A DNA stretch of 64,000 nt from Desulfosporosinus meridiei DSM 13257 (lineage in GTDB: Bacteria > Bacillota > Desulfitobacteriia > Desulfitobacteriales > Desulfitobacteriaceae): the NCBI RefSeq assembly GCF_000231385.2, contig NC_018515.1, positions 204,501-268,500 on the forward strand, written 5' to 3'. The notes beneath the pieces were generated by a model. That model had not been told where the DNA came from. It worked only from the letters and a program-made list of their open reading frames with translations, and did not search any database. How positions within the stretch are numbered: the stretch's first letter is position 1; each line of letters starts with the position of its first letter. Below are positions 25,405 through 35,927 of this stretch, piece by piece. The position numbers and the translations under genes are program-made.

Positions 25405-28400
25405 TTGCTTGACGTCAATAACTTCGACCGTATGCGTATCGGTTTAGCTTCTCCGGACATGATTCGGGAATGGTCATTCGGAGAAGTAAAGAAGCCTGAA
25501 ACTATTAACTATCGGACCTTAAAGCCGGAACGTGAAGGTTTGTTTTGTGAAAAAATCTTTGGCCCTACCCGAGATTGGGAGTGTCACTGCGGGAAATACA
25601 AGAGAGTTCGCTATAAAGGAATTGTCTGTGATCGTTGCGGAGTTGAAGTAACACGTTCAAAAGTTCGCCGCGAGCGGATGGGACACATTGTTCTAGCGGC
25701 TCCTGTATCACATATCTGGTATTTTAAAGGGATTCCGAGTCGTATGGGGTTGCTTTTAGACATGTCCCCACGTGCTTTGGAAAAAGTGTTATATTTTGTT
25801 TCATATATTGTTACAGACCCTGGCGATACTTCTTTAATGAAGAAGCAGCTCCTCACTGAAACGGAGTATAGGGAATATCGTGATAAATATGGAGATCGTT
25901 TTCAAGCCAGCATGGGCGCGGAAGCCGTTAAAGAATTACTCGCTGAAATGGATTTAGAAAAACTCAATGAAGAACTTCGAATTGAGCTGAAGGAAGTTTC
26001 CGGACAGCGAAAAATCCGTGCTATTCGTCGTCTTGAAGTCGTAGAAGCTTTTAAGTCCTCCGGCAATCGTCCTGACTGGATGATCATGGATGTTGTACCG
26101 GTAATTCCACCGGAACTACGACCTATGGTGCAACTGGACGGTGGTCGATTTGCTACATCGGATCTTAATGACCTCTATCGTCGGGTAATCAACAGAAATA
26201 ACCGTCTAAAACGTCTATTAGATCTGGGTGCGCCTGATATTATTGTGCGAAACGAAAAAAGGATGCTCCAAGAGGCAGTCGATGCATTGATTGATAATGG
26301 CCGCCGTGGTCGTCCTGTAACCGGCCCGGGAAACAGGCCGCTTAAGTCCCTCAGTGATATGTTAAAAGGAAAGCAAGGCCGTTTCCGTCAGAACTTATTA
26401 GGTAAGCGGGTGGATTATTCAGGTCGTTCCGTTATCGTAGTTGGTCCGAATCTCAAGCTTCATCAGTGTGGTCTGCCTAAAGAAATGGCGTTGGAACTCT
26501 TTAAGCCATTTGTGATGAAAAAGCTTGTTAATGAAGGTCATGCTCACAATATCAAAAGTGCCAAACGCATGGTCGAAAGAGTACGTGCCGAGGTTTGGGA
26601 TGTTCTTGAAGAGGTTATCTCAGATCACCCAGTCCTTTTGAATCGTGCACCAACTCTTCACCGTTTAGGAATTCAGGCCTTTGAGCCAATTTTGGTCGAA
26701 GGTCGAGCTCTGCAGATTCACCCATTAGTTTGTACCGCGTATAATGCGGACTTCGACGGTGACCAGATGGCAGTTCACGTGCCATTGTCGGCAGAGGCTC
26801 AGTCTGAAGCGAGACTATTAATGCTCTCAGCTCATAATATTCTTAACCCAAAAGATGGCAGGCCTGTTGCCACTCCTACTCAGGATATGGTATTGGGATC
26901 CTATTATCTGACGATGCAGAGACCGGGAGCTTTTGGCGAAGGGAAAATATTCAAAGACTACGACGAAGCTGTTTTAGCCTACGATACTAAAGAGGTTCAC
27001 TTGCAGGCTAGGATTAAAGTTCGACGTAATGATGGAAAACTGTTAGAGACAACGGTTGGCCGGCTGATTTTTAACTCCGTCATCCCTCCTCAAATTGGAT
27101 ATTTCAATGAAGTGGTCGGCAAAAAAGGACTTGCGGATATTGTTGCTAAGACTTATCGTAAGGCAGGCTATGAAGCGACAGCCCAATTGTTGGATGGACT
27201 GAAGAGTCAAGGTTTCAAGTTTTCAACTAGAGCAGGTATGACTGTTGGTTTAACAGATATTACTGTACCAAAGGAGAAAACAGAGATCCTCACTGCTGCT
27301 GATTCTTCCGTCGCAAAGACGGAATTACAATACCGGCGCGGTTTAATAACCAACGAAGAGCGATATAATCTAGTCATTGATACTTGGGCAAAAGCTACAA
27401 AAACAGTAACCCAAGCATTAATGGATTCTTTAGATGAGTTTAACCCGGTCTATATGATGGCGACATCCGGCGCCCGTGGTAATATTCAGCAGCTTAGACA
27501 ATTGGCAGGAATGAGGGGACTTATGGCAGACCCTTCCGGACGAACCATCGAGTTGCCTATTAAGGCCAACTTCCGCGAAGGACTTACGGTTTTAGAGTAC
27601 TTTATTTCTTCTCACGGTGCTCGTAAAGGTCTGGCCGATACTGCCCTAAGAACCGCTGACTCAGGTTACCTGACACGGCGACTGGTAGACGTCTCTCAAG
27701 ATGTGATTGTACGGGAAGAGGATTGTGGAACCTTAAACGGCATTATGGTCGAGGATATCAAAGATGGCCCGGAAATAATCGAGCCGTTGGTAGATCGTCT
27801 TGTTGGTCGTTTTGTCTTAGAGGATCTCCATCATCCAGAAACCGGAGAAGTCTTGGCTTCGCCGGATACTGAAATGACAGAAGAACAAGCCGCCGAAATT
27901 GCAAAATGTTTCGATTCGGCAGTAATTCGTTCGGTCTTAACCTGCAAATCACGGTACGGGGTATGTAAGAAATGTTATGGTCGAAATTTAGCAACAGGTA
28001 GACCGGTTGAGATGGGGGAAGCGGTAGGGATTATTGCCGCTCAATCCATCGGGGAGCCTGGAACTCAGTTGACCATGCGTACCTTCCACACAGGGGGAGT
28101 TGCCGGAGATGATATTACCCAAGGTCTTCCACGGGTAGAGGAGCTATTCGAAGCACGTAAACCTAAGGGTCAAGCGATCATCGCAGAAACAGTCGGAAAA
28201 GTCTCGATCAGCGAGATTAAAGGACGACGTGAGGTAGATCTTCTCACAGAGGCAGATGAACACATCGTATATTCCATCCCCTATGGTTCCAGACTTTGTG
28301 TTAAAGAAGGACAGATGGTCGAAGCTGGGGATGAATTAACTGAAGGTAGTATTAACCCTCATGATATGCTTAAGGTCAAAGGACAACGGGGAGTGCAAGT

Positions 28401-28857
28401 CTATCTATTAGGAGAAGTCCAGCGTGTATACAGACTCCAAGGGGTAGATATCAACGATAAGCATATTGAGGTAATGGTACGTCAGATGCTTCGTAAAGTG
28501 AAAATTGATGATGCGGGAGACACAAGCTTGCTTCCGGGTGGGCTTATTGATGTCTTTGATTTCCAAGATGAGAATGCTCAGGCAATTGCAGAAGGCGGAG
28601 AACCGGCGGTTGCTCACCCAGTTCTGTTGGGGATTACGAAGGCTTCATTGGCTACCGACTCCTTCCTGTCGGCGGCATCTTTCCAAGAAACCACCAGAGT
28701 GCTTACCGAGGCGGCAATCAAAGGAAAGGTTGATCCATTGCTTGGTCTAAAAGAAAATGTGATCATCGGAAAGTTAATTCCTGCCGGAACGGGCATGTTA
28801 AGATATCATAATGTAAAAACATTGGATGCAAGTGAGACCGAATTATTGACACGTTAG
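25405..28857 (+). CDS. rpoC: DNA-directed RNA polymerase subunit beta'
   Basis: Second large RNAP subunit with the active-site magnesium loop [12 protein letters not shown] (about residues 446-457). The N-terminal zinc site is [19 protein letters not shown] (C-x-C...C-x2-C), and a second zinc site is [11 protein letters not shown]. The trigger loop region includes [12 protein letters not shown]. The start is TTG 25405, ten bases after GAAAGGAG. Length is 1150 aa, the compact Clostridia form. Translated from the rpoB message. Confidence 0.98.
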   Translation: MLDVNNFDRMRIGLASPDMIREWSFGEVKKPETINYRTLKPEREGLFCEKIFGPTRDWECHCGKYKRVRYKGIVCDRCGVEVTRSKVRRERMGHIVLAAPVSHIWYFKGIPSRMGLLLDMSPRALEKVLYFVSYIVTDPGDTSLMKKQLLTETEYREYRDKYGDRFQASMGAEAVKELLAEMDLEKLNEELRIELKEVSGQRKIRAIRRLEVVEAFKSSGNRPDWMIMDVVPVIPPELRPMVQLDGGRFATSDLNDLYRRVINRNNRLKRLLDLGAPDIIVRNEKRMLQEAVDALIDNGRRGRPVTGPGNRPLKSLSDMLKGKQGRFRQNLLGKRVDYSGRSVIVVGPNLKLHQCGLPKEMALELFKPFVMKKLVNEGHAHNIKSAKRMVERVRAEVWDVLEEVISDHPVLLNRAPTLHRLGIQAFEPILVEGRALQIHPLVCTAYNADFDGDQMAVHVPLSAEAQSEARLLMLSAHNILNPKDGRPVATPTQDMVLGSYYLTMQRPGAFGEGKIFKDYDEAVLAYDTKEVHLQARIKVRRNDGKLLETTVGRLIFNSVIPPQIGYFNEVVGKKGLADIVAKTYRKAGYEATAQLLDGLKSQGFKFSTRAGMTVGLTDITVPKEKTEILTAADSSVAKTELQYRRGLITNEERYNLVIDTWAKATKTVTQALMDSLDEFNPVYMMATSGARGNIQQLRQLAGMRGLMADPSGRTIELPIKANFREGLTVLEYFISSHGARKGLADTALRTADSGYLTRRLVDVSQDVIVREEDCGTLNGIMVEDIKDGPEIIEPLVDRLVGRFVLEDLHHPETGEVLASPDTEMTEEQAAEIAKCFDSAVIRSVLTCKSRYGVCKKCYGRNLATGRPVEMGEAVGIIAAQSIGEPGTQLTMRTFHTGGVAGDDITQGLPRVEELFEARKPKGQAIIAETVGKVSISEIKGRREVDLLTEADEHIVYSIPYGSRLCVKEGQMVEAGDELTEGSINPHDMLKVKGQRGVQVYLLGEVQRVYRLQGVDINDKHIEVMVRQMLRKVKIDDAGDTSLLPGGLIDVFDFQDENAQAIAEGGEPAVAHPVLLGITKASLATDSFLSAASFQETTRVLTEAAIKGKVDPLLGLKENVIIGKLIPAGTGMLRYHNVKTLDASETELLTR

Positions 28858-28903
28858 GACTCAAATGCTAAACTACTATAGTGTGATTAAGGGGGAAAGC
28901 ATT

Positions 28904-29158
28904 TTGGTGCTTGATGAGACCTTCAAACACGCCAAACAGAAGACAGTTGGGTTAAAGCAAACCCAGCGAGCCCTTGAAAAAGGGCGTGTTCGGCGTGTTT
29001 ATATGGCCAAAGATGCCGAAAACCATGTGCGTCGACCTGTCATTGAATGGTGCGACAGCCATAATGTCGAGCTATTCGAAGTCCCTACAATGAAGGAACT
29101 GGGGAAAGCATGCGGAATCGAAGTAGGTACTGCTATCGCGGCTATATTGCATGAGTAG
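28904..29158 (+). CDS. rplGB: L7Ae/L30e-like ribosomal protein (YbxF/RplGB type)
   Basis: An 84-residue kink-turn-binding protein usually encoded between rpoC and rpsL in Firmicutes. The L7Ae fold is seen in KQTQRALEKGRVRRVYMAKDA and LGKACGIEVGTAIAAIL. The TTG at 28904 is eight bases after AAGGGGG; an ATG at 28865 in the same frame has no ribosome site. In Bacillus the orthologue binds k-turn RNA and associates with the 50S subunit; its role is not essential. Confidence 0.88.
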   Translation: MVLDETFKHAKQKTVGLKQTQRALEKGRVRRVYMAKDAENHVRRPVIEWCDSHNVELFEVPTMKELGKACGIEVGTAIAAILHE

Positions 29159-29182
29159 ATACGAATCTATACAGCGAATTTT

Positions 29183-29217
29183 GGAATTGCTTGTTAGATG
29201 CTGTGGCAAGCAATTCC
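29183..29217 (+). promoter_or_regulatory. Strong hairpin before rpsL
   Basis: A perfect 11-bp stem GGAATTGCTTG/CAAGCAATTCC with a 13-nt loop in the rplGB-rpsL gap. There is no T run, so it is not a simple terminator. A processing or autoregulation site for the str operon is possible. Confidence 0.5.
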
Positions 29218-29252
29218 TTGTATATTGATTTTACCAGAAAGGAGGCGGAGAC

Positions 29253-29672
29253 ATGCCGACAATTAATCAACTTATCCGTAAGGGACGTAGCAGTGTCGAA
29301 CAAAAATCTACAGCTCCAGCTTTACAGTGGGGCTATAACTCACTTAAACGTAAGCAATATCCCTCAGGAGGATCCCCACAAAAACGGGGTGTTTGTACTA
29401 GGGTTTATACCACGACTCCTAAGAAGCCTAACTCAGCGCTTCGAAAGGTCGCTCGTGTACGTTTAACTAATGGACTTGAGGTTACGACCTATATCCCTGG
29501 AATTGGCCACAACCTACAAGAGCACTCTGTGGTTCTTATTCGTGGTGGTCGTGTTAAGGACATCCCTGGTGTTCGTTATCACGTTATTCGTGGCGCTTTG
29601 GATACAACTGCTGTTCAAAAACGTATGCAAGGACGTTCTAAGTATGGTGCAAAACGTCCTAAGAAAGCTTAA
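29253..29672 (+). CDS. rpsL: 30S ribosomal protein S12
   Basis: Decoding-centre protein. The streptomycin-related segments are wild-type: [12 protein letters not shown] keeps both lysines of the K42/K43 region, and [13 protein letters not shown] keeps the lysine near 88. This predicts a streptomycin-sensitive ribosome as far as S12 is concerned. AAAGGAGGCGG precedes the ATG. Length is 139 aa. First gene of the str cluster rpsL-rpsG-fusA-tuf. Confidence 0.98.
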   Translation: MPTINQLIRKGRSSVEQKSTAPALQWGYNSLKRKQYPSGGSPQKRGVCTRVYTTTPKKPNSALRKVARVRLTNGLEVTTYIPGIGHNLQEHSVVLIRGGRVKDIPGVRYHVIRGALDTTAVQKRMQGRSKYGAKRPKKA

Positions 29673-29720
29673 GACGAACTGTTGAATTGTTAAATATATT
29701 GATACAAAGGAGGTTGCCAA

Positions 29721-30191
29721 ATGCCACGTAAGGGATATGTTGCTAAACGGGATGTTCTGCCAGATCCGATTTACAAGAATCAAACTCTGACAAAGTTCAT
29801 CAATCAAATTATGTTAGATGGTAAAAAAGGTACGGCCGAAGCTATCTGCTATGGCGCTTTTAATATGATTCAGGAAAAGTCGGGAAAAGATCCCCTTGAA
29901 GTTTTTGGTACTGCGCTAAAAAATGTTATGCCGGTACTAGAAGTTAAGGCTCGTCGTGTTGGCGGAGCTAACTATCAGGTTCCCATCGAAGTACGTGCTG
30001 AGCGTCGTACAACATTAGCTCTTCGCTGGCTTGTCGCTATGGCTCGTAAACGAGGCGAGAAGACAATGCAAGAGAAGATTGCCGGTGAATTGCTCGATGC
30101 CGCTAATAATACTGGCGGATCAGTGAAGAAAAAAGATGATATGCACAAAATGGCTGAGGCCAACAAGGCTTTTGCGCATTACAAGTGGTAA
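29721..30191 (+). CDS. rpsG: 30S ribosomal protein S7
   Basis: Primary 16S rRNA-binding protein of the 30S head, near the E site. Typical segments: [33 protein letters not shown] and [15 protein letters not shown]. Length is 156 aa; AAAGGAGG precedes. In E. coli S7 represses the str operon; whether this applies here is not visible. Confidence 0.98.
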   Translation: MPRKGYVAKRDVLPDPIYKNQTLTKFINQIMLDGKKGTAEAICYGAFNMIQEKSGKDPLEVFGTALKNVMPVLEVKARRVGGANYQVPIEVRAERRTTLALRWLVAMARKRGEKTMQEKIAGELLDAANNTGGSVKKKDDMHKMAEANKAFAHYKW

Positions 30192-30230
30192 TTTGAGACA
30201 CACTTATTTTGACAGAAAGGGGGATTCTCA

Positions 30231-32309
30231 ATGGCAAGACAATTTTCACTCGAGAATACACGCAATATAGGAATTATGGCTCACATTGACGCGGGAAAAA
30301 CGACAACAACAGAACGTATCCTTTTTTACACCGGACGTGTGCATAAGATTGGGGAAGTTCACGATGGCGCTGCGACGATGGACTGGATGGTACAGGAGCA
30401 AGAACGTGGTATAACTATCACATCCGCTGCCACAACATGCCAATGGAGAAACAATCGGATTAACATCATTGACACACCAGGGCACGTGGACTTCACTGTG
30501 GAAGTTGAACGTTCCCTACGTGTACTTGACGGTGCTGTAGCTGTTTTCTGTTCGGTTGGTGGCGTTGAGCCACAATCCGAAACTGTTTGGCGTCAAGCGG
30601 ATAAATACAAAGTTCCGCGTATCGCTTTTATTAACAAAATGGACCGCTTAGGAGCTGACTTCTTCCGGGGCGTATCAATGATCTCTGATCGTTTGGGAGC
30701 TAATCCAGTTCCAATCCAGTTGCCGATTGGTGTTGAGGAGAACTTCAAAGGAATTGTCGATTTAGTAACTATGAACTCGGTTATCTATACTGATGACTTA
30801 GGTACTACTGCGGAACACAGTGCGATCCCTGAGGATATGGTTGATTTAGCCACTGAATATCGGGAGAAGCTGATTGAAGCGGTTTCAGAAACCAGTGAAG
30901 AACTGATGATGAAGTACCTTGAAGGGGAAGAACTAACTGAGCAAGAAATTCGTGATGGTATACGTCGCGGTGTTGTCGGAAACAAGTTCATTCCTGTAAT
31001 TTGTGGTTCTGCGTTCAAAAACAAGGGCGTACAACCTCTGCTCGACGCAGTTGTAGATTATATGCCATCCCCTCTTGACGTTCCTCCAATTAATGGTGTG
31101 CATCCTGATACCGGGGCTGAAGACAAGCGGACAGCATCTGATACCGAGCCTTTCTCAGCCCTGGCCTTTAAGATCATGGCCGACCCATTCGTTGGAAAAC
31201 TCGCTTTCTTCCGGGTCTACTCAGGAATTTTAGGTGCAGGTTCTTATGTCTTCAACTCAACTAAGGGAAAACGCGAGCGCATTGGACGCATACTCCAAAT
31301 GCACGCTAACCATAGAGAGGATATTCAAGAAGTTCGCTCTGGTGATATCGCTGCTGCCGTCGGATTGAAGGACACTTCAACCGGGGATACTTTATGTGAT
31401 GAGAAAAGTCCGATCATCTTAGAGAAAATGGTGTTTCCGGAACCTGTTATCTCAGTCTCGATTGAGCCTAAGACTAAGGCAGACCAGGAAAAAATGGGTG
31501 GAGCTCTCGGCCGCTTAGCGGAAGAAGATCCAACCTTCAGAATGCACACTGACATAGAAACCGGGCAGACTATTATTGAAGGTATGGGTGAGCTTCATCT
31601 GGAGATCATCGTTGACCGTCTGCAGCGTGAATTCAAGGTTCAGTGTGATGTTGGTCGACCACAAGTTGCTTATAAAGAAACTATTCGTCGTGCTGTTAAA
31701 GCTGAAGGAAAGTTCGTACGTCAGTCAGGTGGTCGTGGACAATACGGTCACTGTTGGGTCGAACTGGAACCGCTTGAGCCCGGTAGTGGTTTTGAATTTG
31801 TTAACAAGGTTGTCGGGGGTGTTATTCCGAGAGAATACATCAACCCAATTGGCGCGGGTATTGAAGAAGCAATGGCTAATGGTATACTCGCTGGTTATCC
31901 GGTTCTCGACATGCGTGCAACAGTTTATGATGGTTCATATCATGATGTTGACTCGTCTGAAATGGCATTTAAGATTGCTGGATCTATGGCCTTTAAAGCT
32001 GGTGCACTCAAGGCAGATCCCGTAATTATTGAACCCATTGAGAAAATCGAAGTGACCGTTCCCGAGGAATATATGGGAGATGTCATTGGGGATATTAGTT
32101 CACGTAGAGGTCGGATTGAAGGTATGGAAGCACGGGGCAACACTCAGGTTGTTCGTGGATATGTTCCACTCTCTGAGATGTTCGGTTATTCCACCGACTT
32201 ACGTTCTGCAACTCAAGGCCGAGGGGTCTATGTAATGCAGTTTGACCACTACGAGGAAGTTCCTAAAAACATTGCGGATGGTATTATTGCTAAACGCCAA
32301 GGGTCATAA
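30231..32309 (+). CDS. fusA: Elongation factor G
   Basis: GTPase driving ribosomal translocation. G motifs are intact: [13 protein letters not shown] (P-loop), [10 protein letters not shown] (G2), DTPGHVDF (G3), INKMDR (G4) and the GSAFKN segment (G5). Domain IV shows [11 protein letters not shown] and domain V the final FGYSTDLRS. Length is 692 aa. GAAAGGGGG precedes the ATG. It looks like the housekeeping EF-G rather than an EF-G2 or TetM-type paralogue. Confidence 0.98.
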   Translation: MARQFSLENTRNIGIMAHIDAGKTTTTERILFYTGRVHKIGEVHDGAATMDWMVQEQERGITITSAATTCQWRNNRINIIDTPGHVDFTVEVERSLRVLDGAVAVFCSVGGVEPQSETVWRQADKYKVPRIAFINKMDRLGADFFRGVSMISDRLGANPVPIQLPIGVEENFKGIVDLVTMNSVIYTDDLGTTAEHSAIPEDMVDLATEYREKLIEAVSETSEELMMKYLEGEELTEQEIRDGIRRGVVGNKFIPVICGSAFKNKGVQPLLDAVVDYMPSPLDVPPINGVHPDTGAEDKRTASDTEPFSALAFKIMADPFVGKLAFFRVYSGILGAGSYVFNSTKGKRERIGRILQMHANHREDIQEVRSGDIAAAVGLKDTSTGDTLCDEKSPIILEKMVFPEPVISVSIEPKTKADQEKMGGALGRLAEEDPTFRMHTDIETGQTIIEGMGELHLEIIVDRLQREFKVQCDVGRPQVAYKETIRRAVKAEGKFVRQSGGRGQYGHCWVELEPLEPGSGFEFVNKVVGGVIPREYINPIGAGIEEAMANGILAGYPVLDMRATVYDGSYHDVDSSEMAFKIAGSMAFKAGALKADPVIIEPIEKIEVTVPEEYMGDVIGDISSRRGRIEGMEARGNTQVVRGYVPLSEMFGYSTDLRSATQGRGVYVMQFDHYEEVPKNIADGIIAKRQGS

Positions 32310-32317
32310 GCGGGGTT

Positions 32318-32364
32318 GGAGACGCGAGGCGAGAAGGATTTGAAATTCTTGCTCTCGTATCTCC
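32318..32364 (+). promoter_or_regulatory. Extended hairpin between fusA and tuf
   Basis: GGAGA/TCTCC and CGAG/CTCG form the outer stem and AAGGATT/AATTCTT the inner one (with bulges). No T run follows directly. It may be an RNA-processing or stability element separating the fusA and tuf messages. Confidence 0.45.
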
Positions 32365-32406
32365 CTGAATTATAAAATTTTAAAGTATTTTAAAGGAGTG
32401 AAAAAA

Positions 32407-33612
32407 ATGGGAAAAGCTAAATACGAACGTACAAAACCTCATGTTAACGTAGGAACCATTGGTCACGTTGACCATGGTAAAACTACAACAACGGCAGCAA
32501 TTACCATTGTACTATCAAAACACGGTGGCGCTGTGGCAACTGCCTTTGATCAAATCGACAAGGCTCCTGAAGAGCGTGAGCGTGGAATCACCATTTCCAC
32601 AGCACACGTTGAGTATGAAACAGATAATCGTCACTATGCTCACGTGGACTGCCCAGGACACGCTGACTATGTTAAAAACATGATCACTGGTGCAGCGCAA
32701 ATGGACGGCGCAATCCTCTGCGTTTCCGCGGCTGATGGCCCAATGCCACAAACCCGCGAGCACATCCTCTTAGCTCGTCAAGTAGGTGTTCCCAGCATTG
32801 TTGTTTGGCTGAACAAAGTCGACATGGTTGATGACCCGGAACTTATCGAGCTCGTTGAAATGGAACTTCGCGAACTTTTAACTGCTCAAGAATATGATGG
32901 AGACAATGTTCCCATTATTCCTGGTTCAGGCCTCAAAGCTCTTCAATGTGGCTGCGGAAGCCGTGACTGCGAATGGTGCGGAAAGATCTGGAACCTTATG
33001 GATGCAGTTGATTCCTATGTACCAACCCCAGAGCGCGATACAGACAAGCCTTTCTTAATGCCTGTCGAGGATGTATTCACGATTACTGGTCGGGGTACTG
33101 TTGCCACCGGTCGTGTTGAGCGTGGTGTGGTTAAAGTCGGCGACGAAGTTGAAATCGTTGGATTGTCCGAAGCTTCCCGTAAAAGCGTCGTAACCGGCGT
33201 TGAGATGTTCCGCAAATTGCTTGATCAAGCTCAAGCAGGAGACAACATCGGAGCACTTCTCCGTGGTGTTGAGCGTAAAGACATCGAGCGCGGTCAAGTA
33301 TTAGCAAAAGCTGGATCCATCAAACCATTCACCAAGTTTACTGGCGAGGTTTACGTTCTCACTAAAGAAGAAGGTGGACGTCATACTCCTTTCTTCCATA
33401 ACTATCGTCCCCAATTCTACTTCCGTACAACTGACGTTACTGGTGTAATCACCCTTCCAGAGGGTACTGAAATGGTTATGCCTGGAGACCGTGTAACGAT
33501 TGAAGTTGAACTTATCACTCCAATCGCTATGGAAGAAGGACTCCGTTTCGCTATCCGTGAGGGTGGCCGTACAGTTGGTTCAGGTATCGTAGCAAAAATT
33601 GCTGCTAAATAA
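32407..33612 (+). CDS. tuf: Elongation factor Tu with a four-cysteine insertion
   Basis: Delivers aminoacyl-tRNA to the ribosome as a GTPase. Present are GHVDHGKT (residues 19-26), [19 protein letters not shown] and the three-domain body; length is 401 aa. The start is ATG 32407 behind AAAGGAGTG. Three things are odd. After the G5 region, where E. coli has a short acidic turn, there is an insertion with Cys181, Cys183, Cys188 and Cys191 (C-x-C-x4-C-x2-C), a plausible zinc or Fe-S site. The G5 motif reads SGL instead of SAL. The P-loop is followed by TTTT instead of TTLT. I recall similar insertions in other Peptococcaceae and Moorella but no described function. Confidence 0.95.
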   Translation: MGKAKYERTKPHVNVGTIGHVDHGKTTTTAAITIVLSKHGGAVATAFDQIDKAPEERERGITISTAHVEYETDNRHYAHVDCPGHADYVKNMITGAAQMDGAILCVSAADGPMPQTREHILLARQVGVPSIVVWLNKVDMVDDPELIELVEMELRELLTAQEYDGDNVPIIPGSGLKALQCGCGSRDCEWCGKIWNLMDAVDSYVPTPERDTDKPFLMPVEDVFTITGRGTVATGRVERGVVKVGDEVEIVGLSEASRKSVVTGVEMFRKLLDQAQAGDNIGALLRGVERKDIERGQVLAKAGSIKPFTKFTGEVYVLTKEEGGRHTPFFHNYRPQFYFRTTDVTGVITLPEGTEMVMPGDRVTIEVELITPIAMEEGLRFAIREGGRTVGSGIVAKIAAK

Positions 33613-33631
33613 TTAGGTCTTAATAAACTCA

Positions 33632-33662
33632 AATGACGAGAGGAGACTTTCCTCTCGTCATT
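33632..33662 (+). promoter_or_regulatory. Perfect 12-bp hairpin after tuf, no T run
   Basis: AATGACGAGAGG/CCTCTCGTCATT with a 7-nt loop lies 20 bases after the tuf stop. The next bases are GAAGGAAG, so it is not a standard terminator. It could protect the tuf mRNA 3' end after cleavage or act with a termination factor. Confidence 0.6.
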
Positions 33663-33750
33663 GAAGGAAGAGCAGAGCCAGTTAGTGAATTAATTACAGG
33701 ATCAACTAACTATTAATTTATCTAACCTTTGTTATCAGACTTCTGGAATG

Positions 33751-33802
33751 GCGTAAAAGGTTGCTGATCGAGTGACTCCGCTCGGTCAGGGAATTTTTAC
33801 GC
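33751..33802 (+). promoter_or_regulatory. Compound hairpin in the rpsJ (S10) leader
   Basis: Outer stem GCGTAAAA/TTTTACGC (33751-33758 with 33795-33802) and inner stem CTGATCGAG/CTCGGTCAG (33764-33772 with 33781-33789, one G-U) are separated by a 5x5 internal loop. The inner stem followed by GGAATTTTT resembles an intrinsic terminator. A third small hairpin CCCGT/ACGGG (33809-33821) lies closer to rpsJ. Candidate regulatory leader of the S10 operon. Confidence 0.55.
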
Positions 33803-33846
33803 TCGAAACCCGTATAACGGGAATTATGAGGGGGTAGTTATAACTT

Positions 33847-34152
33847 ATGAGCCAAAAAATTAGAATTCGGCTGAAAGCATTTGATCACAAGACTCTTGAC
33901 CAATCAGCAGAGCGTATTGTCGAGACTGCAAAACGGACGGGCGCACAGGTTAGTGGACCAATTCCGTTGCCTACGGAAAAAAGTATCTATACTATTTTGC
34001 GTTCGCCGCATGTCAATAAAGATTCACGTGAACAATTTGAGATGCGCACTCATAAACGGCTTATTGATATTCTTGAGCCGACGCCTAAAACGGTTGACGC
34101 TCTTATGCGTTTAGATTTGCCTGCAGGCGTGGATATCGAAATTAAGTTGTAA
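33847..34152 (+). CDS. rpsJ: 30S ribosomal protein S10
   Basis: 30S head protein; free S10 is NusE, partner of NusB in antitermination. Typical: [21 protein letters not shown] is the start (core [11 protein letters not shown]), then GPIPLPTEK and [11 protein letters not shown]. Length is 101 aa; GAGGGGGTAG precedes. First gene of the S10 operon, with an unusual 178-base gap before rplC. Confidence 0.98.
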   Translation: MSQKIRIRLKAFDHKTLDQSAERIVETAKRTGAQVSGPIPLPTEKSIYTILRSPHVNKDSREQFEMRTHKRLIDILEPTPKTVDALMRLDLPAGVDIEIKL

Positions 34153-34172
34153 TTAGCTGTTTTTTTACTAGC

Positions 34173-34313
34173 ATATCGTATAATTATATGATATACTATC
34201 GTTATGTTTGTTGCGTGAAACACCCGGCTGCGTGGAGTTGCTGTCGGGTTGATCCAACAATAAAATAAAAAAACATTTTCGTGCTCTGGAGAAATCCGGC
34301 GCACTTCAAAGTG
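34173..34313 (+). promoter_or_regulatory. rplC leader: AT-rich palindrome and nested hairpins
   Basis: ATATCGTATAA/TTATATGATAT (34173-34194) is an 11-bp near-palindrome containing TATAAT. Downstream, TTGTTG...CAACAA encloses CCCG/CGGG (about 34207-34260). GTGC/GCAC with CTGG/CCGG (34281-34304) and CACT/AGTG (34302-34313) lie before the ribosome site. Together they suggest an internal promoter or RNA control, unproven. Confidence 0.4.
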
Positions 34314-34330
34314 TTTAGGAGGTGGCATTC

Positions 34331-34960
34331 GTGTCAAAAGGAATTTTGGGTAAAAAAATTGGTATGACTCAGGTATTTACGGATGAAGGACGTGTGGTTC
34401 CGGTTACTGTTGTTGAAGCAGGACCCTGTCCGGTAGTTCAGAAGAAGACGATGGCTACAGATGGCTACAATGCTATTCAGGTGGGCTTTTCCATTCTTCG
34501 CGATGGCTTGAGCAACAAGCCTCAAAAGGGACATTTCTCAAAGGCTTCACTAAAGCCGATGCGCTATGTTCGTGAGTTTCGTGTTAACGATGTTGATAGC
34601 TATGAGATTGGTCAAGAAGTTAAAGTTGATCTATTCTCAGTTGGCGACAAAATTGATGTTGTAGGCAAATCAAAGGGAAAAGGGTTTGAGGGCATGATTA
34701 AGCGTAATGGCGCCAGTCGTGGACCGATGGCTCATGGTTCCAAGTATCACAGACGTTCAGGTTCCCTTGGCGCGAAAGGCCCGGCTCGAGTTTTCAAAGG
34801 TCGTGTGCTGCCAGGACGTATGGGTGGCGAACGTGTAACGGTACAAAATCTGGAGGTTATCCGGGTTGATGTGGATAAAAACTTGATCTTGATTAAAGGG
34901 GCTGTCCCTGGAGCGAATAAGTCGTTGCTCATTCTGAAGCCTTCTGTCAAGGCGAAGTAA
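34331..34960 (+). CDS. rplC: 50S ribosomal protein L3
   Basis: Early assembly protein reaching the peptidyl transferase centre. Typical segments: [23 protein letters not shown] and [14 protein letters not shown]. The GTG at 34331 lies five bases after AGGAGGTGG; another GTG falls within that site. Length is 209 aa. Confidence 0.98.
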   Translation: MSKGILGKKIGMTQVFTDEGRVVPVTVVEAGPCPVVQKKTMATDGYNAIQVGFSILRDGLSNKPQKGHFSKASLKPMRYVREFRVNDVDSYEIGQEVKVDLFSVGDKIDVVGKSKGKGFEGMIKRNGASRGPMAHGSKYHRRSGSLGAKGPARVFKGRVLPGRMGGERVTVQNLEVIRVDVDKNLILIKGAVPGANKSLLILKPSVKAK

Positions 34961-34983
34961 CACTGGGAAAGGAGGAATAAGCA

Positions 34984-35607
34984 ATGCCGAAAGTTCAAGT
35001 AGTAAATATGCAAGGTGCAGCTGTCGGAGAAATTGAACTCAGTGACAATATGTTTGGGATCACTCCGAATGTTCATGTTCTTCACTCAGCAGTTGTCTCG
35101 CAATTAGCCTCTGAAAGACGCGGAACTCAATCCGCTCTGTTACGCGGCGAAGTTCGCGGGGGTGGACGTAAACCGTGGCGTCAAAAAGGAACGGGCCGTG
35201 CGCGTTCTGGAAGCACTCGCTCACCATTGTGGAGAGGCGGCGGTGTAATCTTCGCTCCGAAACCACGTAAATATGGCTTTAAACTTCCTAAGAAAGTTCG
35301 TCGATTGGCTTTATATTCGGCGCTTTCATCGAAAGTGTTAGAGCAACAGTTGATTGTCCTCGATACATTAAGTCTGAGCGAAGTGAAAACACGTGAAATC
35401 GTGAAAGTGCTTAAAGCTCTTAATGTTGACAAGAAAGCAATCATCGTAATGGATAATGCAGATGAGGCAGTGCTTCGTTCTGCACGAAATATTGAGGGTG
35501 TCAAGGCTATGGATGTAGCTGGAATGAATATAGTAGATTTACTTCATCATGACATTCTTGTGATGACTAAAGCGGCAGTAACTAAAGCAGAGGAGGTGTT
35601 AGCGTAA
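34984..35607 (+). CDS. rplD: 50S ribosomal protein L4
   Basis: Lines the exit tunnel; macrolide-related loop visible as [18 protein letters not shown]. Length is 207 aa; AAAGGAGG precedes. The stop overlaps the rplW start (TAATG). In E. coli L4 represses the S10 operon through the leader; a leader hairpin exists here but L4 binding cannot be judged. Confidence 0.98.
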   Translation: MPKVQVVNMQGAAVGEIELSDNMFGITPNVHVLHSAVVSQLASERRGTQSALLRGEVRGGGRKPWRQKGTGRARSGSTRSPLWRGGGVIFAPKPRKYGFKLPKKVRRLALYSALSSKVLEQQLIVLDTLSLSEVKTREIVKVLKALNVDKKAIIVMDNADEAVLRSARNIEGVKAMDVAGMNIVDLLHHDILVMTKAAVTKAEEVLA

Positions 35608-35894
35608 TGCGCGACGCACGTGATGTCCTCAAAAGTCCAGTAATCTCCGAGAAGTCTGTAGGACTTGTCGAAGAAAATAAGTACACCTTCTGGGTAGATC
35701 CTGCAGCGAATAAAATCGAAATCAAAGCTGCGGTCGAAAAGATGTTTAAAGTAACCGTGGTTGAAATCCGCACATTATCTGTTAAAGGAAAAATGAAACG
35801 GGTTGGAAAATATCAAGGCAAGACATCGGACCGCAAAAAAGCGATTGCTACGCTAAAAGCTGGAGATAAGATTGAAAACTTCGCGGGCCTATAA
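35607..35894 (+). CDS. rplW: 50S ribosomal protein L23
   Basis: Exit-port protein docking SRP and trigger factor. Features: DVLKSPVISEKSVGL at the N-terminus, KYTFWVDPAANKIEIKAAVE and the GKYQGKTSDRKKAIATL end. Length is 95 aa. Coupled to rplD by a TAATG overlap, with GGAGG inside the rplD end. Confidence 0.98.
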   Translation: MRDARDVLKSPVISEKSVGLVEENKYTFWVDPAANKIEIKAAVEKMFKVTVVEIRTLSVKGKMKRVGKYQGKTSDRKKAIATLKAGDKIENFAGL

Positions 35895-35927
35895 GCAGCT
35901 TGAAGCAAAGGAGGATAAGGAAGACCT

